Positions 43,604 through 56,960 of a stretch of 64,000 nucleotides of DNA are shown here, one piece after another. Origin of the DNA: Aspidapion aeneum (Eukaryota > Arthropoda > Insecta > Coleoptera > Brentidae); NCBI GenBank assembly GCA_963576565.1, contig OY755038.1:206929013-206993012 (forward strand), given 5' to 3'. Each line of letters begins with the position of its first letter. The first letter of the stretch is position 1. A program made the translations under genes and the position numbers. The notes beneath the pieces are model-generated. The model searched no databases and was not told where the DNA came from. It saw nothing but the letters and a program-made list of their open reading frames with translations.

Positions 43604-44036
43604 CATACATAATTTTTCAAAAAACTTCTATCTATGCAGGCTGCGGTGTCTCCATACAAGAACGAGAGACTCTCAGGGTATTAACTCGATCAAGTCATCC
43701 AACTGATCTCTCTAAATTCTTCTTTCCCACTGTCAAAGGTATGATAACTCAAATTAGACGTAAAGAATCAACGTCTGAAAGCATGAGATCACCTTTTCGT
43801 GTGTTAAAATTTCTGATCGCAAATGGGCGATTTGCCAATATAATTATCAAATACCAAATTGCAAATAATGCAAGGACCTAAAACTATAAACAACAAGTGA
43901 ATAAAAGAAATTAAAGAAAAAAAAAATTCCCCTTTTTTATTATTTTTCTTTCTTTAATGTGGTGCTAAAATACATGACACACTAGGTACTATAGTTATAG
44001 TGTACGTGTGACCTAATATTAGTAAAAACTGAAATA
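43604..44036. other. Unassigned DNA
   Basis: No gene recognised. Confidence 0.4.
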
Positions 44037-44039
44037 TAT

Positions 44040-44400
44040 TTTATTCAATTCCAGACTCGATTACCTTTCGTTTGATACCACACAAGCCATGTTTTGACTT
44101 AAACTCTAATTTTTGAATTTTACTCCCACCCGTTTTTTTAACTAAAATTTATTTTGTTTAACTCCAGACTCAATTACCTTTCGTTGGATATCACACACGC
44201 CATATTTCCACTTTAACTCTAATTTTTGCAATTTTACCCCCACCCTTTTTTTAAATAAACTAAAATGTATTTTGTTTAACTCCAGACTCAATTACCTTTC
44301 GTTTGATATTACACACGCCATATTGCTACATAAACTCTAATTTTTGAAATCCTTCCCCACCCTTTTATTTGGCTTGTGTTTGGTGGATTTTATTCATTTT
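44040..44400 (+). repeat. About 115-bp tandem repeat, three units
   Basis: CCAGACTC(A/G)ATTACCTTTCG recurs at 44052, 44163 and 44282 (spacing 111 and 119). Each unit also has an 'aactctaatttttg' and a C-rich 'cccaccc' block. It leads directly into the microsatellite complex. Confidence 0.85.
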
Positions 44401-44486
44401 TAAATGGGACCATCTCGACCAAAACCCAGCCTAGGTACCAAATTTCATTAAAATCGGGTAAGCGGTTTTTGTGTTATGCGCGTTCG

Positions 44487-44517
44487 GTTCGGTTCGGTTC
44501 GGTTCGGTTCATTCGGT
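44487..44517 (+). repeat. (TTCGG)n tract
   Basis: Five to six TTCGG units ending TCATTCGG, immediately before the GACA array. The same tract is embedded in RT copy 1 (4674-4703). Confidence 0.9.
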
Positions 44518-44518
44518 T

Positions 44519-44877
<359 letters not shown>

Positions 44878-44900
44878 ACATACATACATACATACATACA

Positions 44901-44934
<34 letters not shown>

Positions 44935-45350
44935 CATACATACATACATACATACATACATACATACATACATACATACATACATACATACATACATACA
45001 TACATACATACATACATACATACATACATACATACATACATACATACATACATACATACATACATACATACATACATACATACATACATACATACATACA
45101 TACATACATACATACATACATACATACATACATACATACATACATACATACATACATACATACATACATACATACATACATACATACATACATACATACA
45201 TACATACATACATACATACATACATACATACATACATACATACATACATACATACATACATACATACATACATACATACATACATACATACATACATACA
45301 TACATACATACAGACAGACAGAGACAGACAGACAGACAGACAGACAGAGA
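44878..45350 (+). repeat. (TACA)n microsatellite with short (GACA) end
   Basis: About 108 TACA/CATA units with a single 'tatata' interruption near 44929, reverting to GACA units at 45311-45350. A C-to-T-type change of one base distinguishes the two motifs, suggesting that a mutated unit spread by slippage. Confidence 0.98.
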
Positions 45351-45453
45351 GACGGCGCAACAAAAAAGTTTGAAAATCATCTGAAACGCAAAGATATATA
45401 AATTTTTTTTAACTCGGAGCTACTTTTTTTTCTCGAAAAAATTAGGATCACCA

Positions 45454-45490
45454 TAGCTCACACTACTATAGTATAGTAGTAGTGTGAGCT
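45454..45490. repeat. Short near-perfect palindrome
   Basis: AGCTCACACTACTA and its complement TAGTAGTGTGAGCT are separated by a few bases. No target duplication seen. Confidence 0.8.
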
Positions 45491-45706
45491 AACAAATATT
45501 AATAATTTGGAATAGGTACATCGGGCCCTAAATTGTACCGACCCACCGGGCATGTGCCTGTCCCATCCATGGTCATGGACAGAAGGATCAGCTTTGACTA
45601 CGTTAAATCTAACTTAAACTTCGCGTCGGACGTATAATATGAACAAAAATAACATGGATCATTAAAAGTATTAATTCTCTATTATGTACTTCTAAATAAA
45701 AACTAA
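45491..45706. other. Unassigned DNA
   Basis: No gene recognised. Confidence 0.4.
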
Positions 45707-47583
45707 CCCAAGTAACATTATTACCACTCAAGGTTTTATTAATTTGGTTCCTAGGTTATTTAGAGGGTGCTGTTATGGGTTTTAGGATCAATTTGGCTAC
45801 ATAAAGGTAATTTATATTGCCTATTACCTAAAGGGGTGTTATACAACCAAAAAGTGATTTATAAAAAGAGTATAATAAAACTCATATTCCTTCTGTTCCT
45901 TTTAAATACTTTTGGTTTTATTGATTTCTGATTTATAAAGATGGTCTTATAAAACCATTTTACCTAAAGTTTTTAAAAAGAAATAATTATAAACTTTGGT
46001 CATTTAGTTTTTTTTAATACTTTAGGTCATCACAAAAGTGTTTTATAATAGAGCTAAAAAGTTATCTTATATCCTTTTGTTTTTATAGTTACCAGTAGTT
46101 TAAAAGTAAATATGATTAGATAGGCGGCCATATAGAACCTAGTTTCCTTAAGGTTTTTAAGAGTGGTAAATATAAACTTTAGACTTTTGGTTTTTGCCAT
46201 TACTTTTAGGCATTTTAAAAAGGTTTTATAGGAAGGCTTAAAGGTAATCTTAATTCTTTTGTATTTATAGTTACCCATAGCTGTATATTACATATTATTT
46301 AAATAGGCGGCCATATAAAACCTTGTTTCCTTAAGGGTTCTAACAGAAGTAAATACTTTCGTGTTTTATTTTTTTAGTCATTTCTTGTAAAAATAATAGA
46401 TATACCTAGGTACAGATTGGTACCTACCTATTGCAAGATTTAATTAAAGTCCAATAATTAATAATTGTACAGTTTCCGTCCTCCTGGGTTGGACAACCAG
46501 GCCTAGATAAGGCCTGTTTAGACGGCCAATATAAGAGGTTGCCCTCCAACCTGCAGGCACAACGAATATCATTGCACTCGCCCTCTCGATTGTGTCGAAA
46601 TTGCACGATAAAAAACATTTAAGTGTTGAATTATATGCTTTTAAACACTTTAAAAACAAAAACAAAAAATTTAAGTGAGGTTATGTTGACTATGTTTACA
46701 TTGTTCTTTTTTGTGGGTTTCATAAGGGCATTAAAAAATCCTTGTTGCGATACAGTAACAAATAAAACCAAGTGACTACTATAAAACCATAATGGCGTAT
46801 ATAAATTTATTTAAAAAATATTGTAAAGAGAAAATATTTATCTAGTCGTTTAAGCAGTGTTTTTTAATAATAATTTTACTTAAATTTTGATTTAGGTAAA
46901 CTAAACAGACTTTTTTAATGGTGAATAGTGTAAATGATTTTTTTTTAATTTTAAATATTTGTTATTTTGTTATCAAAAAACTATTAAAAAGCATTCTTGA
47001 GCTGGCGCACTTGTTTTGAGAGCTTTTCAGATACGATTTTATCAGAAAAATAAATCTGGCAGGCAATTTGATCATCAACAAACGACAAACTCGGTATATT
47101 TTTATGTGATAAAATAATTTTGGGACTTTGACATTTTTGGCAATTTTGTGACCTAAATTATTATATATAGCCATTGTGAATCTAAAATATCGCCATAGCT
47201 TTTATAGGAAAACTTCTTTACTCTAAAGGTATTATGGTATTCAACAGAATCGCCAGGATACCAAATTACCGAATCTAGTTTTATAATAGGATAGAGGACG
47301 TTTCTGAGTTGCTTTTAGAACCTGGCATAATAGCTTTAGGCTCTAAAAGGTTCTATACTGGTGGAACCGCTAGAGGGCGAAGCTGGAGTTTATTTCTTAT
47401 GGTTTTATAGTGAGTTTAATACAGAGGTTGCCACCACCAATTGGGGAGTCCCATTTAGGAGGTCTAAGGGGTATATAAGGGTAATGGGAACGTGCTAGCG
47501 ACCAAACATTGAAACTAATGGTTTTAAGGAAAGGCGCTGGCAACCTTTTAGCTTCTGCTATAAATAAAGAAATGTTACTTGGG
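45707..47583 (-). mobile_element. 1.88-kb TIR DNA element, copy 3 (complete, inverted)
   Basis: Starts CCCAAGTAACAT and ends ATGTTACTTGGG; reverse-complement of copy 2 over its whole length with scattered substitutions. The 74-codon frame is at 46278-46054. Because copies 2 and 3 are inverted and 4 kb apart, the region between them could invert by recombination. Confidence 0.85.
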
Positions 47584-48318
47584 AAATCTGTTTTTGCTTT
47601 CTTGTAAAATTTTTGTTTTGTGACTTAATACACATTTTCTCTGAGCTACAGCTTTTTTCTGGATAAATGATTAAAAGTAATCCAGACAACATAGAAGATA
47701 AGAGTATTCCAACATGATAAACCATTCCTATTAATACCATAACGATTTTTCTGGAAAAAAAAAACATTTAAACGCTTTATAAGCACGATTCAGATAAAGT
47801 GAAAGTTAGGAATATACAGGGACATTTGCCATTCAACATAAATTTGATTTTTTAAATTAATATCATCTATCTAAAATGGAAATGAAAAGTCGATTTTGTT
47901 TATGTCAAATTGGAAAAGGTAAATAGTATATTATACATACTATAGGATAAAAGCAGCTTAACTTTTTATATTTTTTACTTTTTTATCCCGCAATAAAAAG
48001 ACTCTTTTATAGCGAGTTACATACGGCATTTTTCATACATTTAATGTGCCCTTTGATTTCCTAGTTTTTTTCTTATACAGTCCTTAGCAATTATTATAAT
48101 GACACGAACAATTCAAACATTTAAATTGTCTTTTACTTTTCATCCTTAGAATACCAATTTATACTTTTATCCCTGATCAATCACGGAGATGTAAAAATGC
48201 GACGGAAATATGAAATGTTCGCTTTTCTCCAAAAACATTATTTTACCTTTTTAATCCTGACTTATTTCTACAATCACCATTATATTTTTGATGTAAGTCA
48301 CGTTTTTCGGATCACTAT
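47584..48318. other. Unassigned DNA
   Basis: No supported gene. Confidence 0.4.
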
Positions 48319-49947
48319 ACACAGTGTGCCTGAACAAAGTATAGGTTACATAAAAATAGTTTCTGACTTCAGAGCGATATTCATGTAAATCCTAGCTGAT
48401 CCTCTTCTCGAAATTTTATAAATTTTTTGCCATTTTTCTAGTTAGTCTAGGCGCTGGCGCCTGACACGTGTGACCTAATATGTGCGCTCAGTTTGACTTG
48501 CGGGGCATTGTTAAGCGCCCATAGGTGTATAAAAACAGTTGGTCACGTGGTTGAACTCATGGTCGTTTAGCCGCCATCTTTGAAAATAGGCGCCAAATTG
48601 ATAGATATTTTTGTTTAAGCGTATCTCCCTACCCAGTCATCTCATTTTAATTTTTAAAGGCTTATTATACTCCCTTTTTAAAGGCAAATAAATTTTGTAA
48701 TAACACATTTTTTAATAAATCAAGTAGTTTTTGAGATATCCCAAGATTATTAGTATTTTTGCTCGCAAAAGAATTAAAATAATAGCCATGCTCATTTTAT
48801 TGTAGCTACAATATGATTAACATTTGTTTTTTTGTTACATAGAAGGTTTTAAACCTTTCACATAAGAGCACATTGACTTTATGTTATTGTTCGATGGATG
48901 ATACCCCTAAAGACTGCCTTTTTTTCGGGAAAAAAGAGGGTGGTTTCTAAAACTGCTCACAAGATTATACAAAAAGTGGATTTGCAGTGAAACGATGCAT
49001 CCTAGCGAAAAACGTTAAGAGTAATTTTTTATAGTACTTTAAATTCCGCTTCTTCTGTTCATTGTCATATTTTTTACAATTAAAAAAAGAAATATCGATT
49101 TTGGAGCGAAAACATGGAATTTTTACAAAATCGTATATTTTAGCTGGCTTGTACAGCTAACTATCAAAGCTAGGAGGCTAAGTCATACATCGGAAAAAGC
49201 GAAATTAAAAGTACTATAAAAAACTAATTTTATCGTTTTTCGCTAGGATGCATCGTTTCGCTGCAAATTTACTTTTTCTATAATATTGTAAACAGTTTCA
49301 GAAATCACCCTCTTTAAGGCCGTCTTTAGGGGTACCATCCAACGAACTTTGAAAACATATAGACAATATCCTCTTCTGTGAAAGGTTTAAAGCGTTCTAT
49401 GTAATAAGCAAAAAACAAAGGTCAATAATATTGTAGCTACAATAAAATGAGCATAGGTATTATTTTAACTCTTTTGCGAGCGGAAATACTAATAATCTTG
49501 GTATATCTCAAAAACTACGTAATTTATCAAAAAATGTGTTATGATAAAATTTGTTTGCCTTTCAAAAAGGCGTAAAACAAGCTTTAAAAAATTAAAATAG
49601 GTCCAGTGAGTAGGGAGATACGCTTAAACAAAAAATCTTTTAATTTGGCGGCCATTTTCAAAGATGGCGGCCAAAAACAATGAGTCAACCAAGTGACCAA
49701 ACTTTTTTTATACTGCTATGGGTGCTTAACAAAGCCCCGCAGTCAAATTGAGCGCACATATTAGGTCACACTTGACAGGAGCCAGGGCCTAGATTAACTA
49801 GAAAAATGTCACAAATTTCGAGAAGAGGATCAGCTAGGATTTATATGAATATGGCTCTGAAGTTAGGAATGAGTCCATATTCAAAAAGTGCAATTAGTTT
49901 TTGGAACCATTTTTATGTAACCTATACTTCATTCAGGCACACTGTGT
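48319..49947. mobile_element. Large foldback element, arms about 740 bp
   Basis: Outer ends ACACAGTGTGCCTGAA and inverted TTCAGGCACACTGTGTGT. Matching inner landmarks include GATCAGCTAGGATTTA / TAAATCCTAGCTGATC and CGATGCATCCTAGCG / CGCTAGGATGCATCG. The spacer is about 49065-49190. Arms differ by scattered substitutions and small indels, indicating some age. No transposase or clear target duplication. Confidence 0.85.
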
Positions 49948-51429
49948 GTATCGCACGGTTTAGGTCGGTGTCCATGGAGCGTATTATCCGCTACGTCCTC
50001 AAAATATGAAGGATATTATTAGATATGATTTTTTTGCCCCCTATTTCGTGAATTTTGTTTTAAATGGCTCTGTTAATGATACAGTCGCTCCCATTTTTTA
50101 CGGGCCTCATTAAATAAAAAAGATTGAGGAATACGGCCAATTGCAGTAGGCTTATGTTTACGCAGATTAGCTACAAAAATCGTATGTTTTTCAAATGGGT
50201 TTTGGTACCAACAGTGGATGTAAGTCTATAACTCTTAACTTAAAACTGTTGTAATGGAAATATGGTACACAAAGGGTGACAAACAATACATTCGGCCTCA
50301 ATCATTATAAATCGCGAAACTAAAAGCGTCACGCGTGACGAAGGTATGAAATTGCATGTTCAAAAATAAATAAATATGTAACACATAACATTTACGCACA
50401 TTATTATTTTGTTATATTTAGCCATGTTCTAAACTATAAATCTATGCGTAAATTGTGTTCAAATCTTGAAAAAAATTGTTGAAAAGGACCCGTAAAGTGC
50501 CTTGGGGATTTTTAAAAACTATTTATGTGCCACAAAATGCCTGTTATCTACTATGATGTTCGTGCAACACCCTTTATATTAATATATATTATAATAGATA
50601 AATATTATTAACATGAAGATTCTAAGAGCCGATTAATTTCTCATTAACGCAACGTATACTTTACAGAATTGTACCTAATATACACAGAAAAAATTCGAAA
50701 AAAAGTTTTTTTTCCAAAATTACTTATTTATTAGTGTTATTTTATTTTATTTTCTTTAAACTTTAGTAACGATGTTCCAAATTCACGGTTTTATGTTATT
50801 TATAATTTTTTTAAAAACATGTGTTTTGTCGCTTGACGTCACCGTCCAAAAATGGAAAAAATGGGTACGTATTGAGCGAAAGCAGTAATTTTAGTTTTTT
50901 ACCTCCTGAACATTAGGAAATCTCAGGTACTTTTGTGATCAATTTTGTTTTGGAGAGAAGCGTGCTGATAGTTTTAATTTTTTGTTAGAAAATGAGTAAA
51001 ATTGAATCTTAATGACCTTCTAACTTTAGAAAAGGCTCGCTAAAACAAAGCTGACACCACAACAATTACCGTGGATTCATTTCCCCGTGGAAAAAGGGGG
51101 CGTATTTAAGTTCACCCGTGAAATGAACATCTTGCCTCACGTCCGTCAAGAATAACGTCTTGAAATTTGGTAAGCGCTGACCTCACCTCACCTTACGAAC
51201 CGTCAATAATAAGTGTCCTATATAAACTTAAGATAACTTTTAAAATATCTGGTCAAGTTTTTAAGACATGAGTTGAGAGAAGTTGAAAGCAAAAAAAATG
51301 TTTTAGGGGTGTTTAAATACTACTTGTATTTAGAGCTACTTAAAAAGCGAAAAGTTTTTTCACTTTAAAATGTACGGTAAAAGTAGTGTTTGTGTTACGA
51401 TTAAAAATCTTATAATTGCGTCATTTAGG
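49948..51429. other. Unassigned DNA
   Basis: About 1.5 kb without a supported gene or bounded repeat. Confidence 0.4.
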
Positions 51430-52000
51430 GCCATATATGGGCTAAACTGTCAAAGATTGCAAAAGTTATCATGATTCCAAAACTAGAAAGTCGACCCCAT
51501 AACATACCATATTATAGGCCAATATTATTGCTGGCAGTTATATCCAAGCTTTATGAAAAATAATTGCTGAAAATAATCAAACCAATCATAGAAAGAGAAC
51601 AAATTATTCCATCTCATCAATATAGGTTTCGTGATAAGCATTCCACGATAGACCTCGTACACATAGTCACTAACATTATCAATAATAATCACTAGAGGAG
51701 GAAAAAGTTTGTTCTACATTCTTTCTAGATGTAGCACATGAACAATCATTTGAAAAAGTTGCATAAAGACCTTAATTTCAAACTAAAATATTTCTGTCAA
51801 AAAAATATTCTTATGTGTTAGAATCATATATATCTGATAGAATGATCAGGGTAAAAGAGGAAGATGAGTACTTAAATTTAAAGGAAATTAAACCACGCTT
51901 GCCTCAGAGCAGCGTACTAGGTCTCTATCCTTCACTTGCGATATCCCAAGCCGAAAAATCGTCACTTATTTGCCCATGATACTAGTTTTTTGACGGTAGA
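51430..52000 (+). pseudogene. Jockey-type non-LTR reverse transcriptase remnant 1
   Basis: Frames give AKVIMIPKLESRPHNIPYYR, then a PILLLAVISKLYEK block, HQYRFRDKHSTIDLVH, a decayed LDVA.A segment, and PQSSVLG followed by FAHDTS in place of FADDT. These are RT blocks 1-5 in order, as in insect jockey elements. Several stops and frameshifts; the catalytic Asp pair is altered. Truncated at both ends. Confidence 0.85.
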
Positions 52001-52089
52001 AAAATGTAACACAATTAACTACATTTCTGTGCCATATTCAAATCTTGATGCCAACAAAATTACTTCGGATCACAAATAGAAAATTCAAA

Positions 52090-53580
52090 TAATAAAATAA
52101 AAACAACATGGAACATAATAAAAACCAACATCCAAAAAAAACCTCTAAAAACTAAAGAAAATGTAGAACTTCAAACAAACAATAACAATGAACATATCTC
52201 TGATCCAAAACAAGTGGCTGATGCTTTCAATAGTTTTTATGAAACCTTTGCAGAAAAACTTACAGACAACCTTAAACGTAAAAAACGCATACTGAGTTCC
52301 TAAAGAAAGTAAAAAAAATTACACTAATGTATTCTCAATTGTAAACGTCAGAGAGAAAGAAATCCAGAACATCACTAAAAAATTAAAACCGAAACATAGT
52401 ACGGTGTATGATGAAATACCAATCACCATAGCAAAAAGCATGTTAAAAAAACCAATACCCTATTTGATAAACTTGTCTCTGAAACTTGAAACATTCCCAG
52501 ATTGTTATAAAATTGCCAAAATTAAACCTTTTTTTAAGAAAGGAGAAAAAACACTTATTGAAAACTATAGACCTGTGTCCTTACTACCCTCGATCTCTAA
52601 AATATTAGACACAGTGGTAAAAAATCAAGTCGCCAACTTAATTTTTCAAAATTTTCTTCTTACAAAAAATGAATTTGGATTTCAAAAAAATTGTTGCACC
52701 ACTCATGCAATACATAACCTCTTAGAAAGCAATAATCATATTCTAGACCAAAGAAATCATCCCTTGACAATCTTTTGCGATTTGTAAAAAGCTTTCGATT
52801 GCGTAGACCACAGCATACTCTTTGAAAAACTTAGATGCTATGGTATCAGTAACAGCTGGTTTTCTTTATACCTTCGGAATCGAAAAATTTTTGTTGAAGT
52901 TTGGCATAATCATCATGGCAAAAAGTAAGTGCGGCGTTCTGCAAGGATCAGTGCTAGGGCCGCTATTATTTTTAATATATGTCCTCTTCACGTTATTTAC
53001 AGATGATACTAGCATTACACTAAACCAAAAAGTAGCAAATGATTTACAAGCAGAAGTTAAGAGTATCCTGGACGGAGTAATTGATTAGTTCTTAATGTGG
53101 ACAAAACATTTAATATACTCTTCCAACAAAACAAAAAAGTTGGAGAGCTCAACATTGTCACTGAAGATAAGCTTGTAACCACCCATAAACATATTAGGTT
53201 TCTTGGAACTCTTGTAGATTAAGCCTTAAACTGGAAGTCCCATATTTCAAAATCTCAATAAATCCCTGAGTGGTGTAATCTTTACTATAAGAATAGCAAG
53301 ACAGAATATAGGCCGAGAAGTTGCATTGATTGACGATTTATTATGCCTATTTTTATAGAAGAAAGTTGAGAAAGGATATAGAAAAATCATCTGGCTAATT
53401 GGAAGGAAGGCCAATTTAAACATTCAAAACAAATTGCTGCTTGATACTCAAATTCTGAAACCAGTATGGACATGGTATTGAACTATGAGGTTTTACAAAA
53501 GAGAGCAGCATAACAATACGAAAACTACAAATTGAGTACTACATGGTGAATGCACCTTGCACGTTGGAAATAGTGACCTT
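52090..53580 (+). pseudogene. Jockey-like non-LTR reverse transcriptase remnant 2
   Basis: Longest frame 52404-52787 contains YDEIPITIAKSM, IAKIKPFFKKGEK, NYRPVSLLPSISKIL and NEFGFQKN. A stop follows FCDL, after which KAFDCVDHSILFEKL, SVLGPLLFLIY and FTDDTSI appear across frames. The tail has WKSHI and KPVWTW, typical of the thumb and C-terminal region. A different family from remnant 1 despite lying next to it. 5' endonuclease is missing. Many frameshifts. Confidence 0.85.
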
Positions 53581-54429
53581 TAATGACCAATCATACACAA
53601 AAATGCATAGCGCATAGTATGGCGCATAGAAGTTCAACCTTAAGGACTTTTCTTATGCAAAACCAATATGGCAGCTGCTATTCGATCGTCGATTGGTTGA
53701 AAGCCCCATGCCACGCGTTATGCCCCATGCTACGGGGGTGTGTATGAAGGCGTTTACCAGGGCCTACTAAAATTCGAAACTGTAGCAGAGACTATAAAAA
53801 AGTTCACAAACAAGTATGAAGATAGACTGCATCGAAATGTGAATTGAGAAAAAATTGAGCTTTTAGACATTGCCATGCTAGTTTAAAGACTAAAAAAGTG
53901 AAGCCGTTTAAGCTAGTTCACTAGATAAAGTAAATAAAAAAAAATATTGACTATAAATCCAACAAAATTGTGATTTTTAGTCAAAGCCAAATGGGGAGAA
54001 TTGAAGTTAACTTTACTTTATACTTTAATTTAATAAAAAAGAATATTGATAATTCTTAGTCTTAATACAATAAACACGGTTTTTTGAGAAATACATTTTT
54101 AAAAATTTGAAATAGGATGGTATATTGGTTCATTCCTATATAAAAATAAATTGATTTTTAAAGGAACGTATTTTCAAGTATACTTTAATCATAAGATAAT
54201 ATCTGACCATTTTTACGTTAGTTTAACACCTGTGATCAAAAAGTTACAGTCGGTTAAAAAAAACTGGATATTATACAAAAAAATGATACATCCTTCATGT
54301 TGCATTCGCCCCCTTTTGCGGTACAATTTTTTTAATGTTTAACTTCTACATATTTTGGTATGTTATATATTTAACCTATTAAAAGGCTGCTATAGTACCA
54401 TGCAGTATTTTGATAGTTTTACACTCTAA
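53581..54429. other. Unassigned DNA
   Basis: No supported gene. Confidence 0.4.
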
Positions 54430-54613
54430 AACCAGCTGTGATCTTTCAATACAAGGCCTTTGTTTACTATAAAAACCGGAATCATTGCTGCCTTTCTTTA
54501 TTAAAGGTAAATAAGCCTTATATCTTTTGAAAGATCAGTTGTCAGTTTTCAATGTAAAACTCTCAAAATACTCCCTGACACTATTACTGTCTGGCTTTAT
54601 TGCAATAAGTCAA
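54430..54613 (+). repeat. Diverged copy of the TA-flanked 276-bp element
   Basis: Ends with GGCTTTATTGCAATAAGTC, like the right end at 17070-17090, and has 'gaaagatcagttgtcagtttt' as in 17007-17030. The left terminus is not recognisable. Confidence 0.55.
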
Positions 54614-55107
54614 AATTGCTCAAGAAGTTTCAGCAAAGAAGTTTCTGGACCTCTGCCACACATTTGGGGCGTCATCTGAAAATAAAAATAAGGTACATCC
54701 AAAAACTTTTCCCTAAAAAAGTTTTTAGTGGATATACTTACAAACCACACCTTATAAATATATGAAATATTACGGCATGGCAAAATAATAAAATTAAAAC
54801 AAAATTATTTGTTAGTAGGAACACGAAAACACTGATAAATCTTCGATAAAATGACAACAAATATCCAATTTGCAGTTTACCGTGTGTTACCATTAGGATT
54901 ATCTAGCTGATAACTACATAAGTAAAATGACAGAATTTAAGCTCTTAGAGGACTCAAATTATTAGATCATTAAAAAAATAATAATAATACGATTGTAAAA
55001 CATATATTAAATACTATATAAACTACCTCCTTCCCCGACGTTTATGAGAGCGGTGTAATGAATATTAAAATAGAACCAGTCAATATACAGCAATTTACTC
55101 ATCAACT
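54614..55107. other. Unassigned DNA
   Basis: No supported gene. Confidence 0.4.
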
Positions 55108-55845
55108 TATAAAAGGTGTCTCTAAAAGGTCTGTACAAAATCTAAGCACATATTCCTGAGGTCAAAATAAGTTGATTTAATGCAAATTACCTTAGTCCAA
55201 AATAGCTCCGTTTTAGAGATAGATGAATTTAAAAATTAAAATTTTAAATTAAAACATTTCATGAGCGAAATTGCCGAAAAGCAACAAACTTGAATAAAGC
55301 TTTGAGAACAATAGTCAGTAGAAAACTGGCCGTTGCTATGACATTTTGCCAGTGTAAAACACGCTAGTGAAATAGTCATTCAAAATAATTTCAGTATTCC
55401 GTTGCGACATCGAACACTAAAAACGGAAATATCTTGAAAACGACTTACTTTAGCGCATGTTAACAAGAGTACCTTTTTGGCTTAAAAAGATTCAGGAAAA
55501 CATTTTCTTAACAAAAAAAGTTAAAAGTTGCACTGAGACAAAAGTTATAGTCATTTTAACCTATAAAAAGAGCATTGTGAAGCGCCCTCTCACGGCCACA
55601 GTGAAAAGATATCCATATTTAGGTTTCGCATCCCAAAAAACCCCCGAGTACCAATTTTTAAAGTAATGCGTTAAGAAATGTTCATAAATTTTAAGACAAT
55701 CGAATTTTAATTTTTAAATTTACCACTCTGTATCTCTGAAACGGAGCAATTTCGGACTAAGGTAAGTTGCATTAAATCGACTTATTTTGACCTCAGGAAT
55801 ATGTGTTAAGATTTTGTACAGACCTTTTAGAGACACCCTGTATAA
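55108..55845. mobile_element. Long-TIR element (738 bp)
   Basis: Arms of about 130 bp start TTATAAAAGGTGTCTC and end GAGACACCCTGTATAA. They share AAGGTCTGTACAAAATCT, CCTGAGGTCAAAATAAG and further blocks in inverted order. The interior open frame 55457-55666 has no recognised domain. Confidence 0.8.
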
Positions 55846-56083
55846 CTTGGGATAAGATTTTTACCGAATTTTTATTTGTATTTGAAATTGCCATTTAAAA
55901 CTCTTAAATAATATTACTAGTAACAATAAAGATCATCCCTTATTGACAACCGTCAGGCTGCCCTCAAAATCCACTGGATTATTTGATAAAGGGTTGGTTT
56001 GGTTTTGTTTGGTTAATTATTATTGAGGACGCATGGTGCAGTGATTTGTTATGACCTTAAACTTTGATTTTCAAAATAATAAT

Positions 56084-56625
56084 CCGTTGGGTACTATTAA
56101 CATTCCATATGTTCAAAGCATTTCAGAACACATAAGACGAATAGCCAAGCACTACTATATAAAATACGATAAACAGTATTGTAACTGAAACAAAACCAGA
56201 AAATCCCTCAAATAATAAGGAATTTATTTAGCAAATCCCGTCTGAGCGTGCTTAATCATATGTAGGTGAAAGGAAACACCGTCTTCAGGTTAGAGTAAAT
56301 GAACATCTAAAAAGTACCCAATTAGGGGATATTGAAAAATCCGGTTTAGCAGATCATGTATGGTCAAATGATCACGGGATTCAGTGGTCAGAAGCATGAG
56401 TTTAGCATAAGGAGTCGCATTGGCGAAAACAAAAGTTTATTGAAGCTGCGTTTATAATGCAGAATAAATAAATTTTCAGTCAACCAAGCACGGGCATACC
56501 AAACACATGAAAACCTTAAAGAAAACAGGCGTCTTAGGATAAAAAAAGGGGTGAGCTGTCACACCTGACTGCACACCAAGTAGTATGAGTACTAGGCCAG
56601 TCCGAAATTTTGTTTCTATATTTTT
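56084..56625 (+). pseudogene. Penelope-like element, GIY-YIG fragment and 3' tail
   Basis: Aligns with 21480-21120 (-): 'aataatccgttgg', then a decayed nuclease with GERKHR-like and EHLKST words, then FGLADH-like sequence near 56340. It ends through 'cacacctgactgcacaccaagtagta' and 'tccgaaattttgttt'. Numerous stops. Confidence 0.75.
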
Positions 56626-56927
56626 ATTATATTAAAATGATTTTTAAAAGTATTCAACTGCAGACTGAAATTTAAATTAAGCCAATTAGTATTGAGCTTA
56701 TTGTCTATTGGATATTTTTACTGAAAACAAATATTTTTACTGAAAAACGCAATAAAAACTCAGTTTAAACAAATTATCTATAAATCCAACAATAACGTTA
56801 ATATCTTGCTTACCAAATATTTTGCATTTTCATCCAGGCCTTACCTATAAAGTTAAATTGAATGATAATAAAGCAATTTTCTCAATGTTTATACAAAATG
56901 TTATCGGATGCCAATTAGTCGGGCTAA

Positions 56928-56934
56928 TCAGTCT
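56928..56934 (+). promoter_or_regulatory. Possible initiator (TCAGTC) upstream of the secreted-protein exon
   Basis: TCAGTC matches the arthropod initiator TCAGTY and lies about 30 bp upstream of the start codon. A weak TATACAAA (56890-56897) sits 40 bp upstream of the A, a little farther than ideal, and TATAAAG at 56846 is farther still. Tentative. Confidence 0.25.
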
Positions 56935-56960
56935 TGCGTAATCTACAAACAACTCCAACA

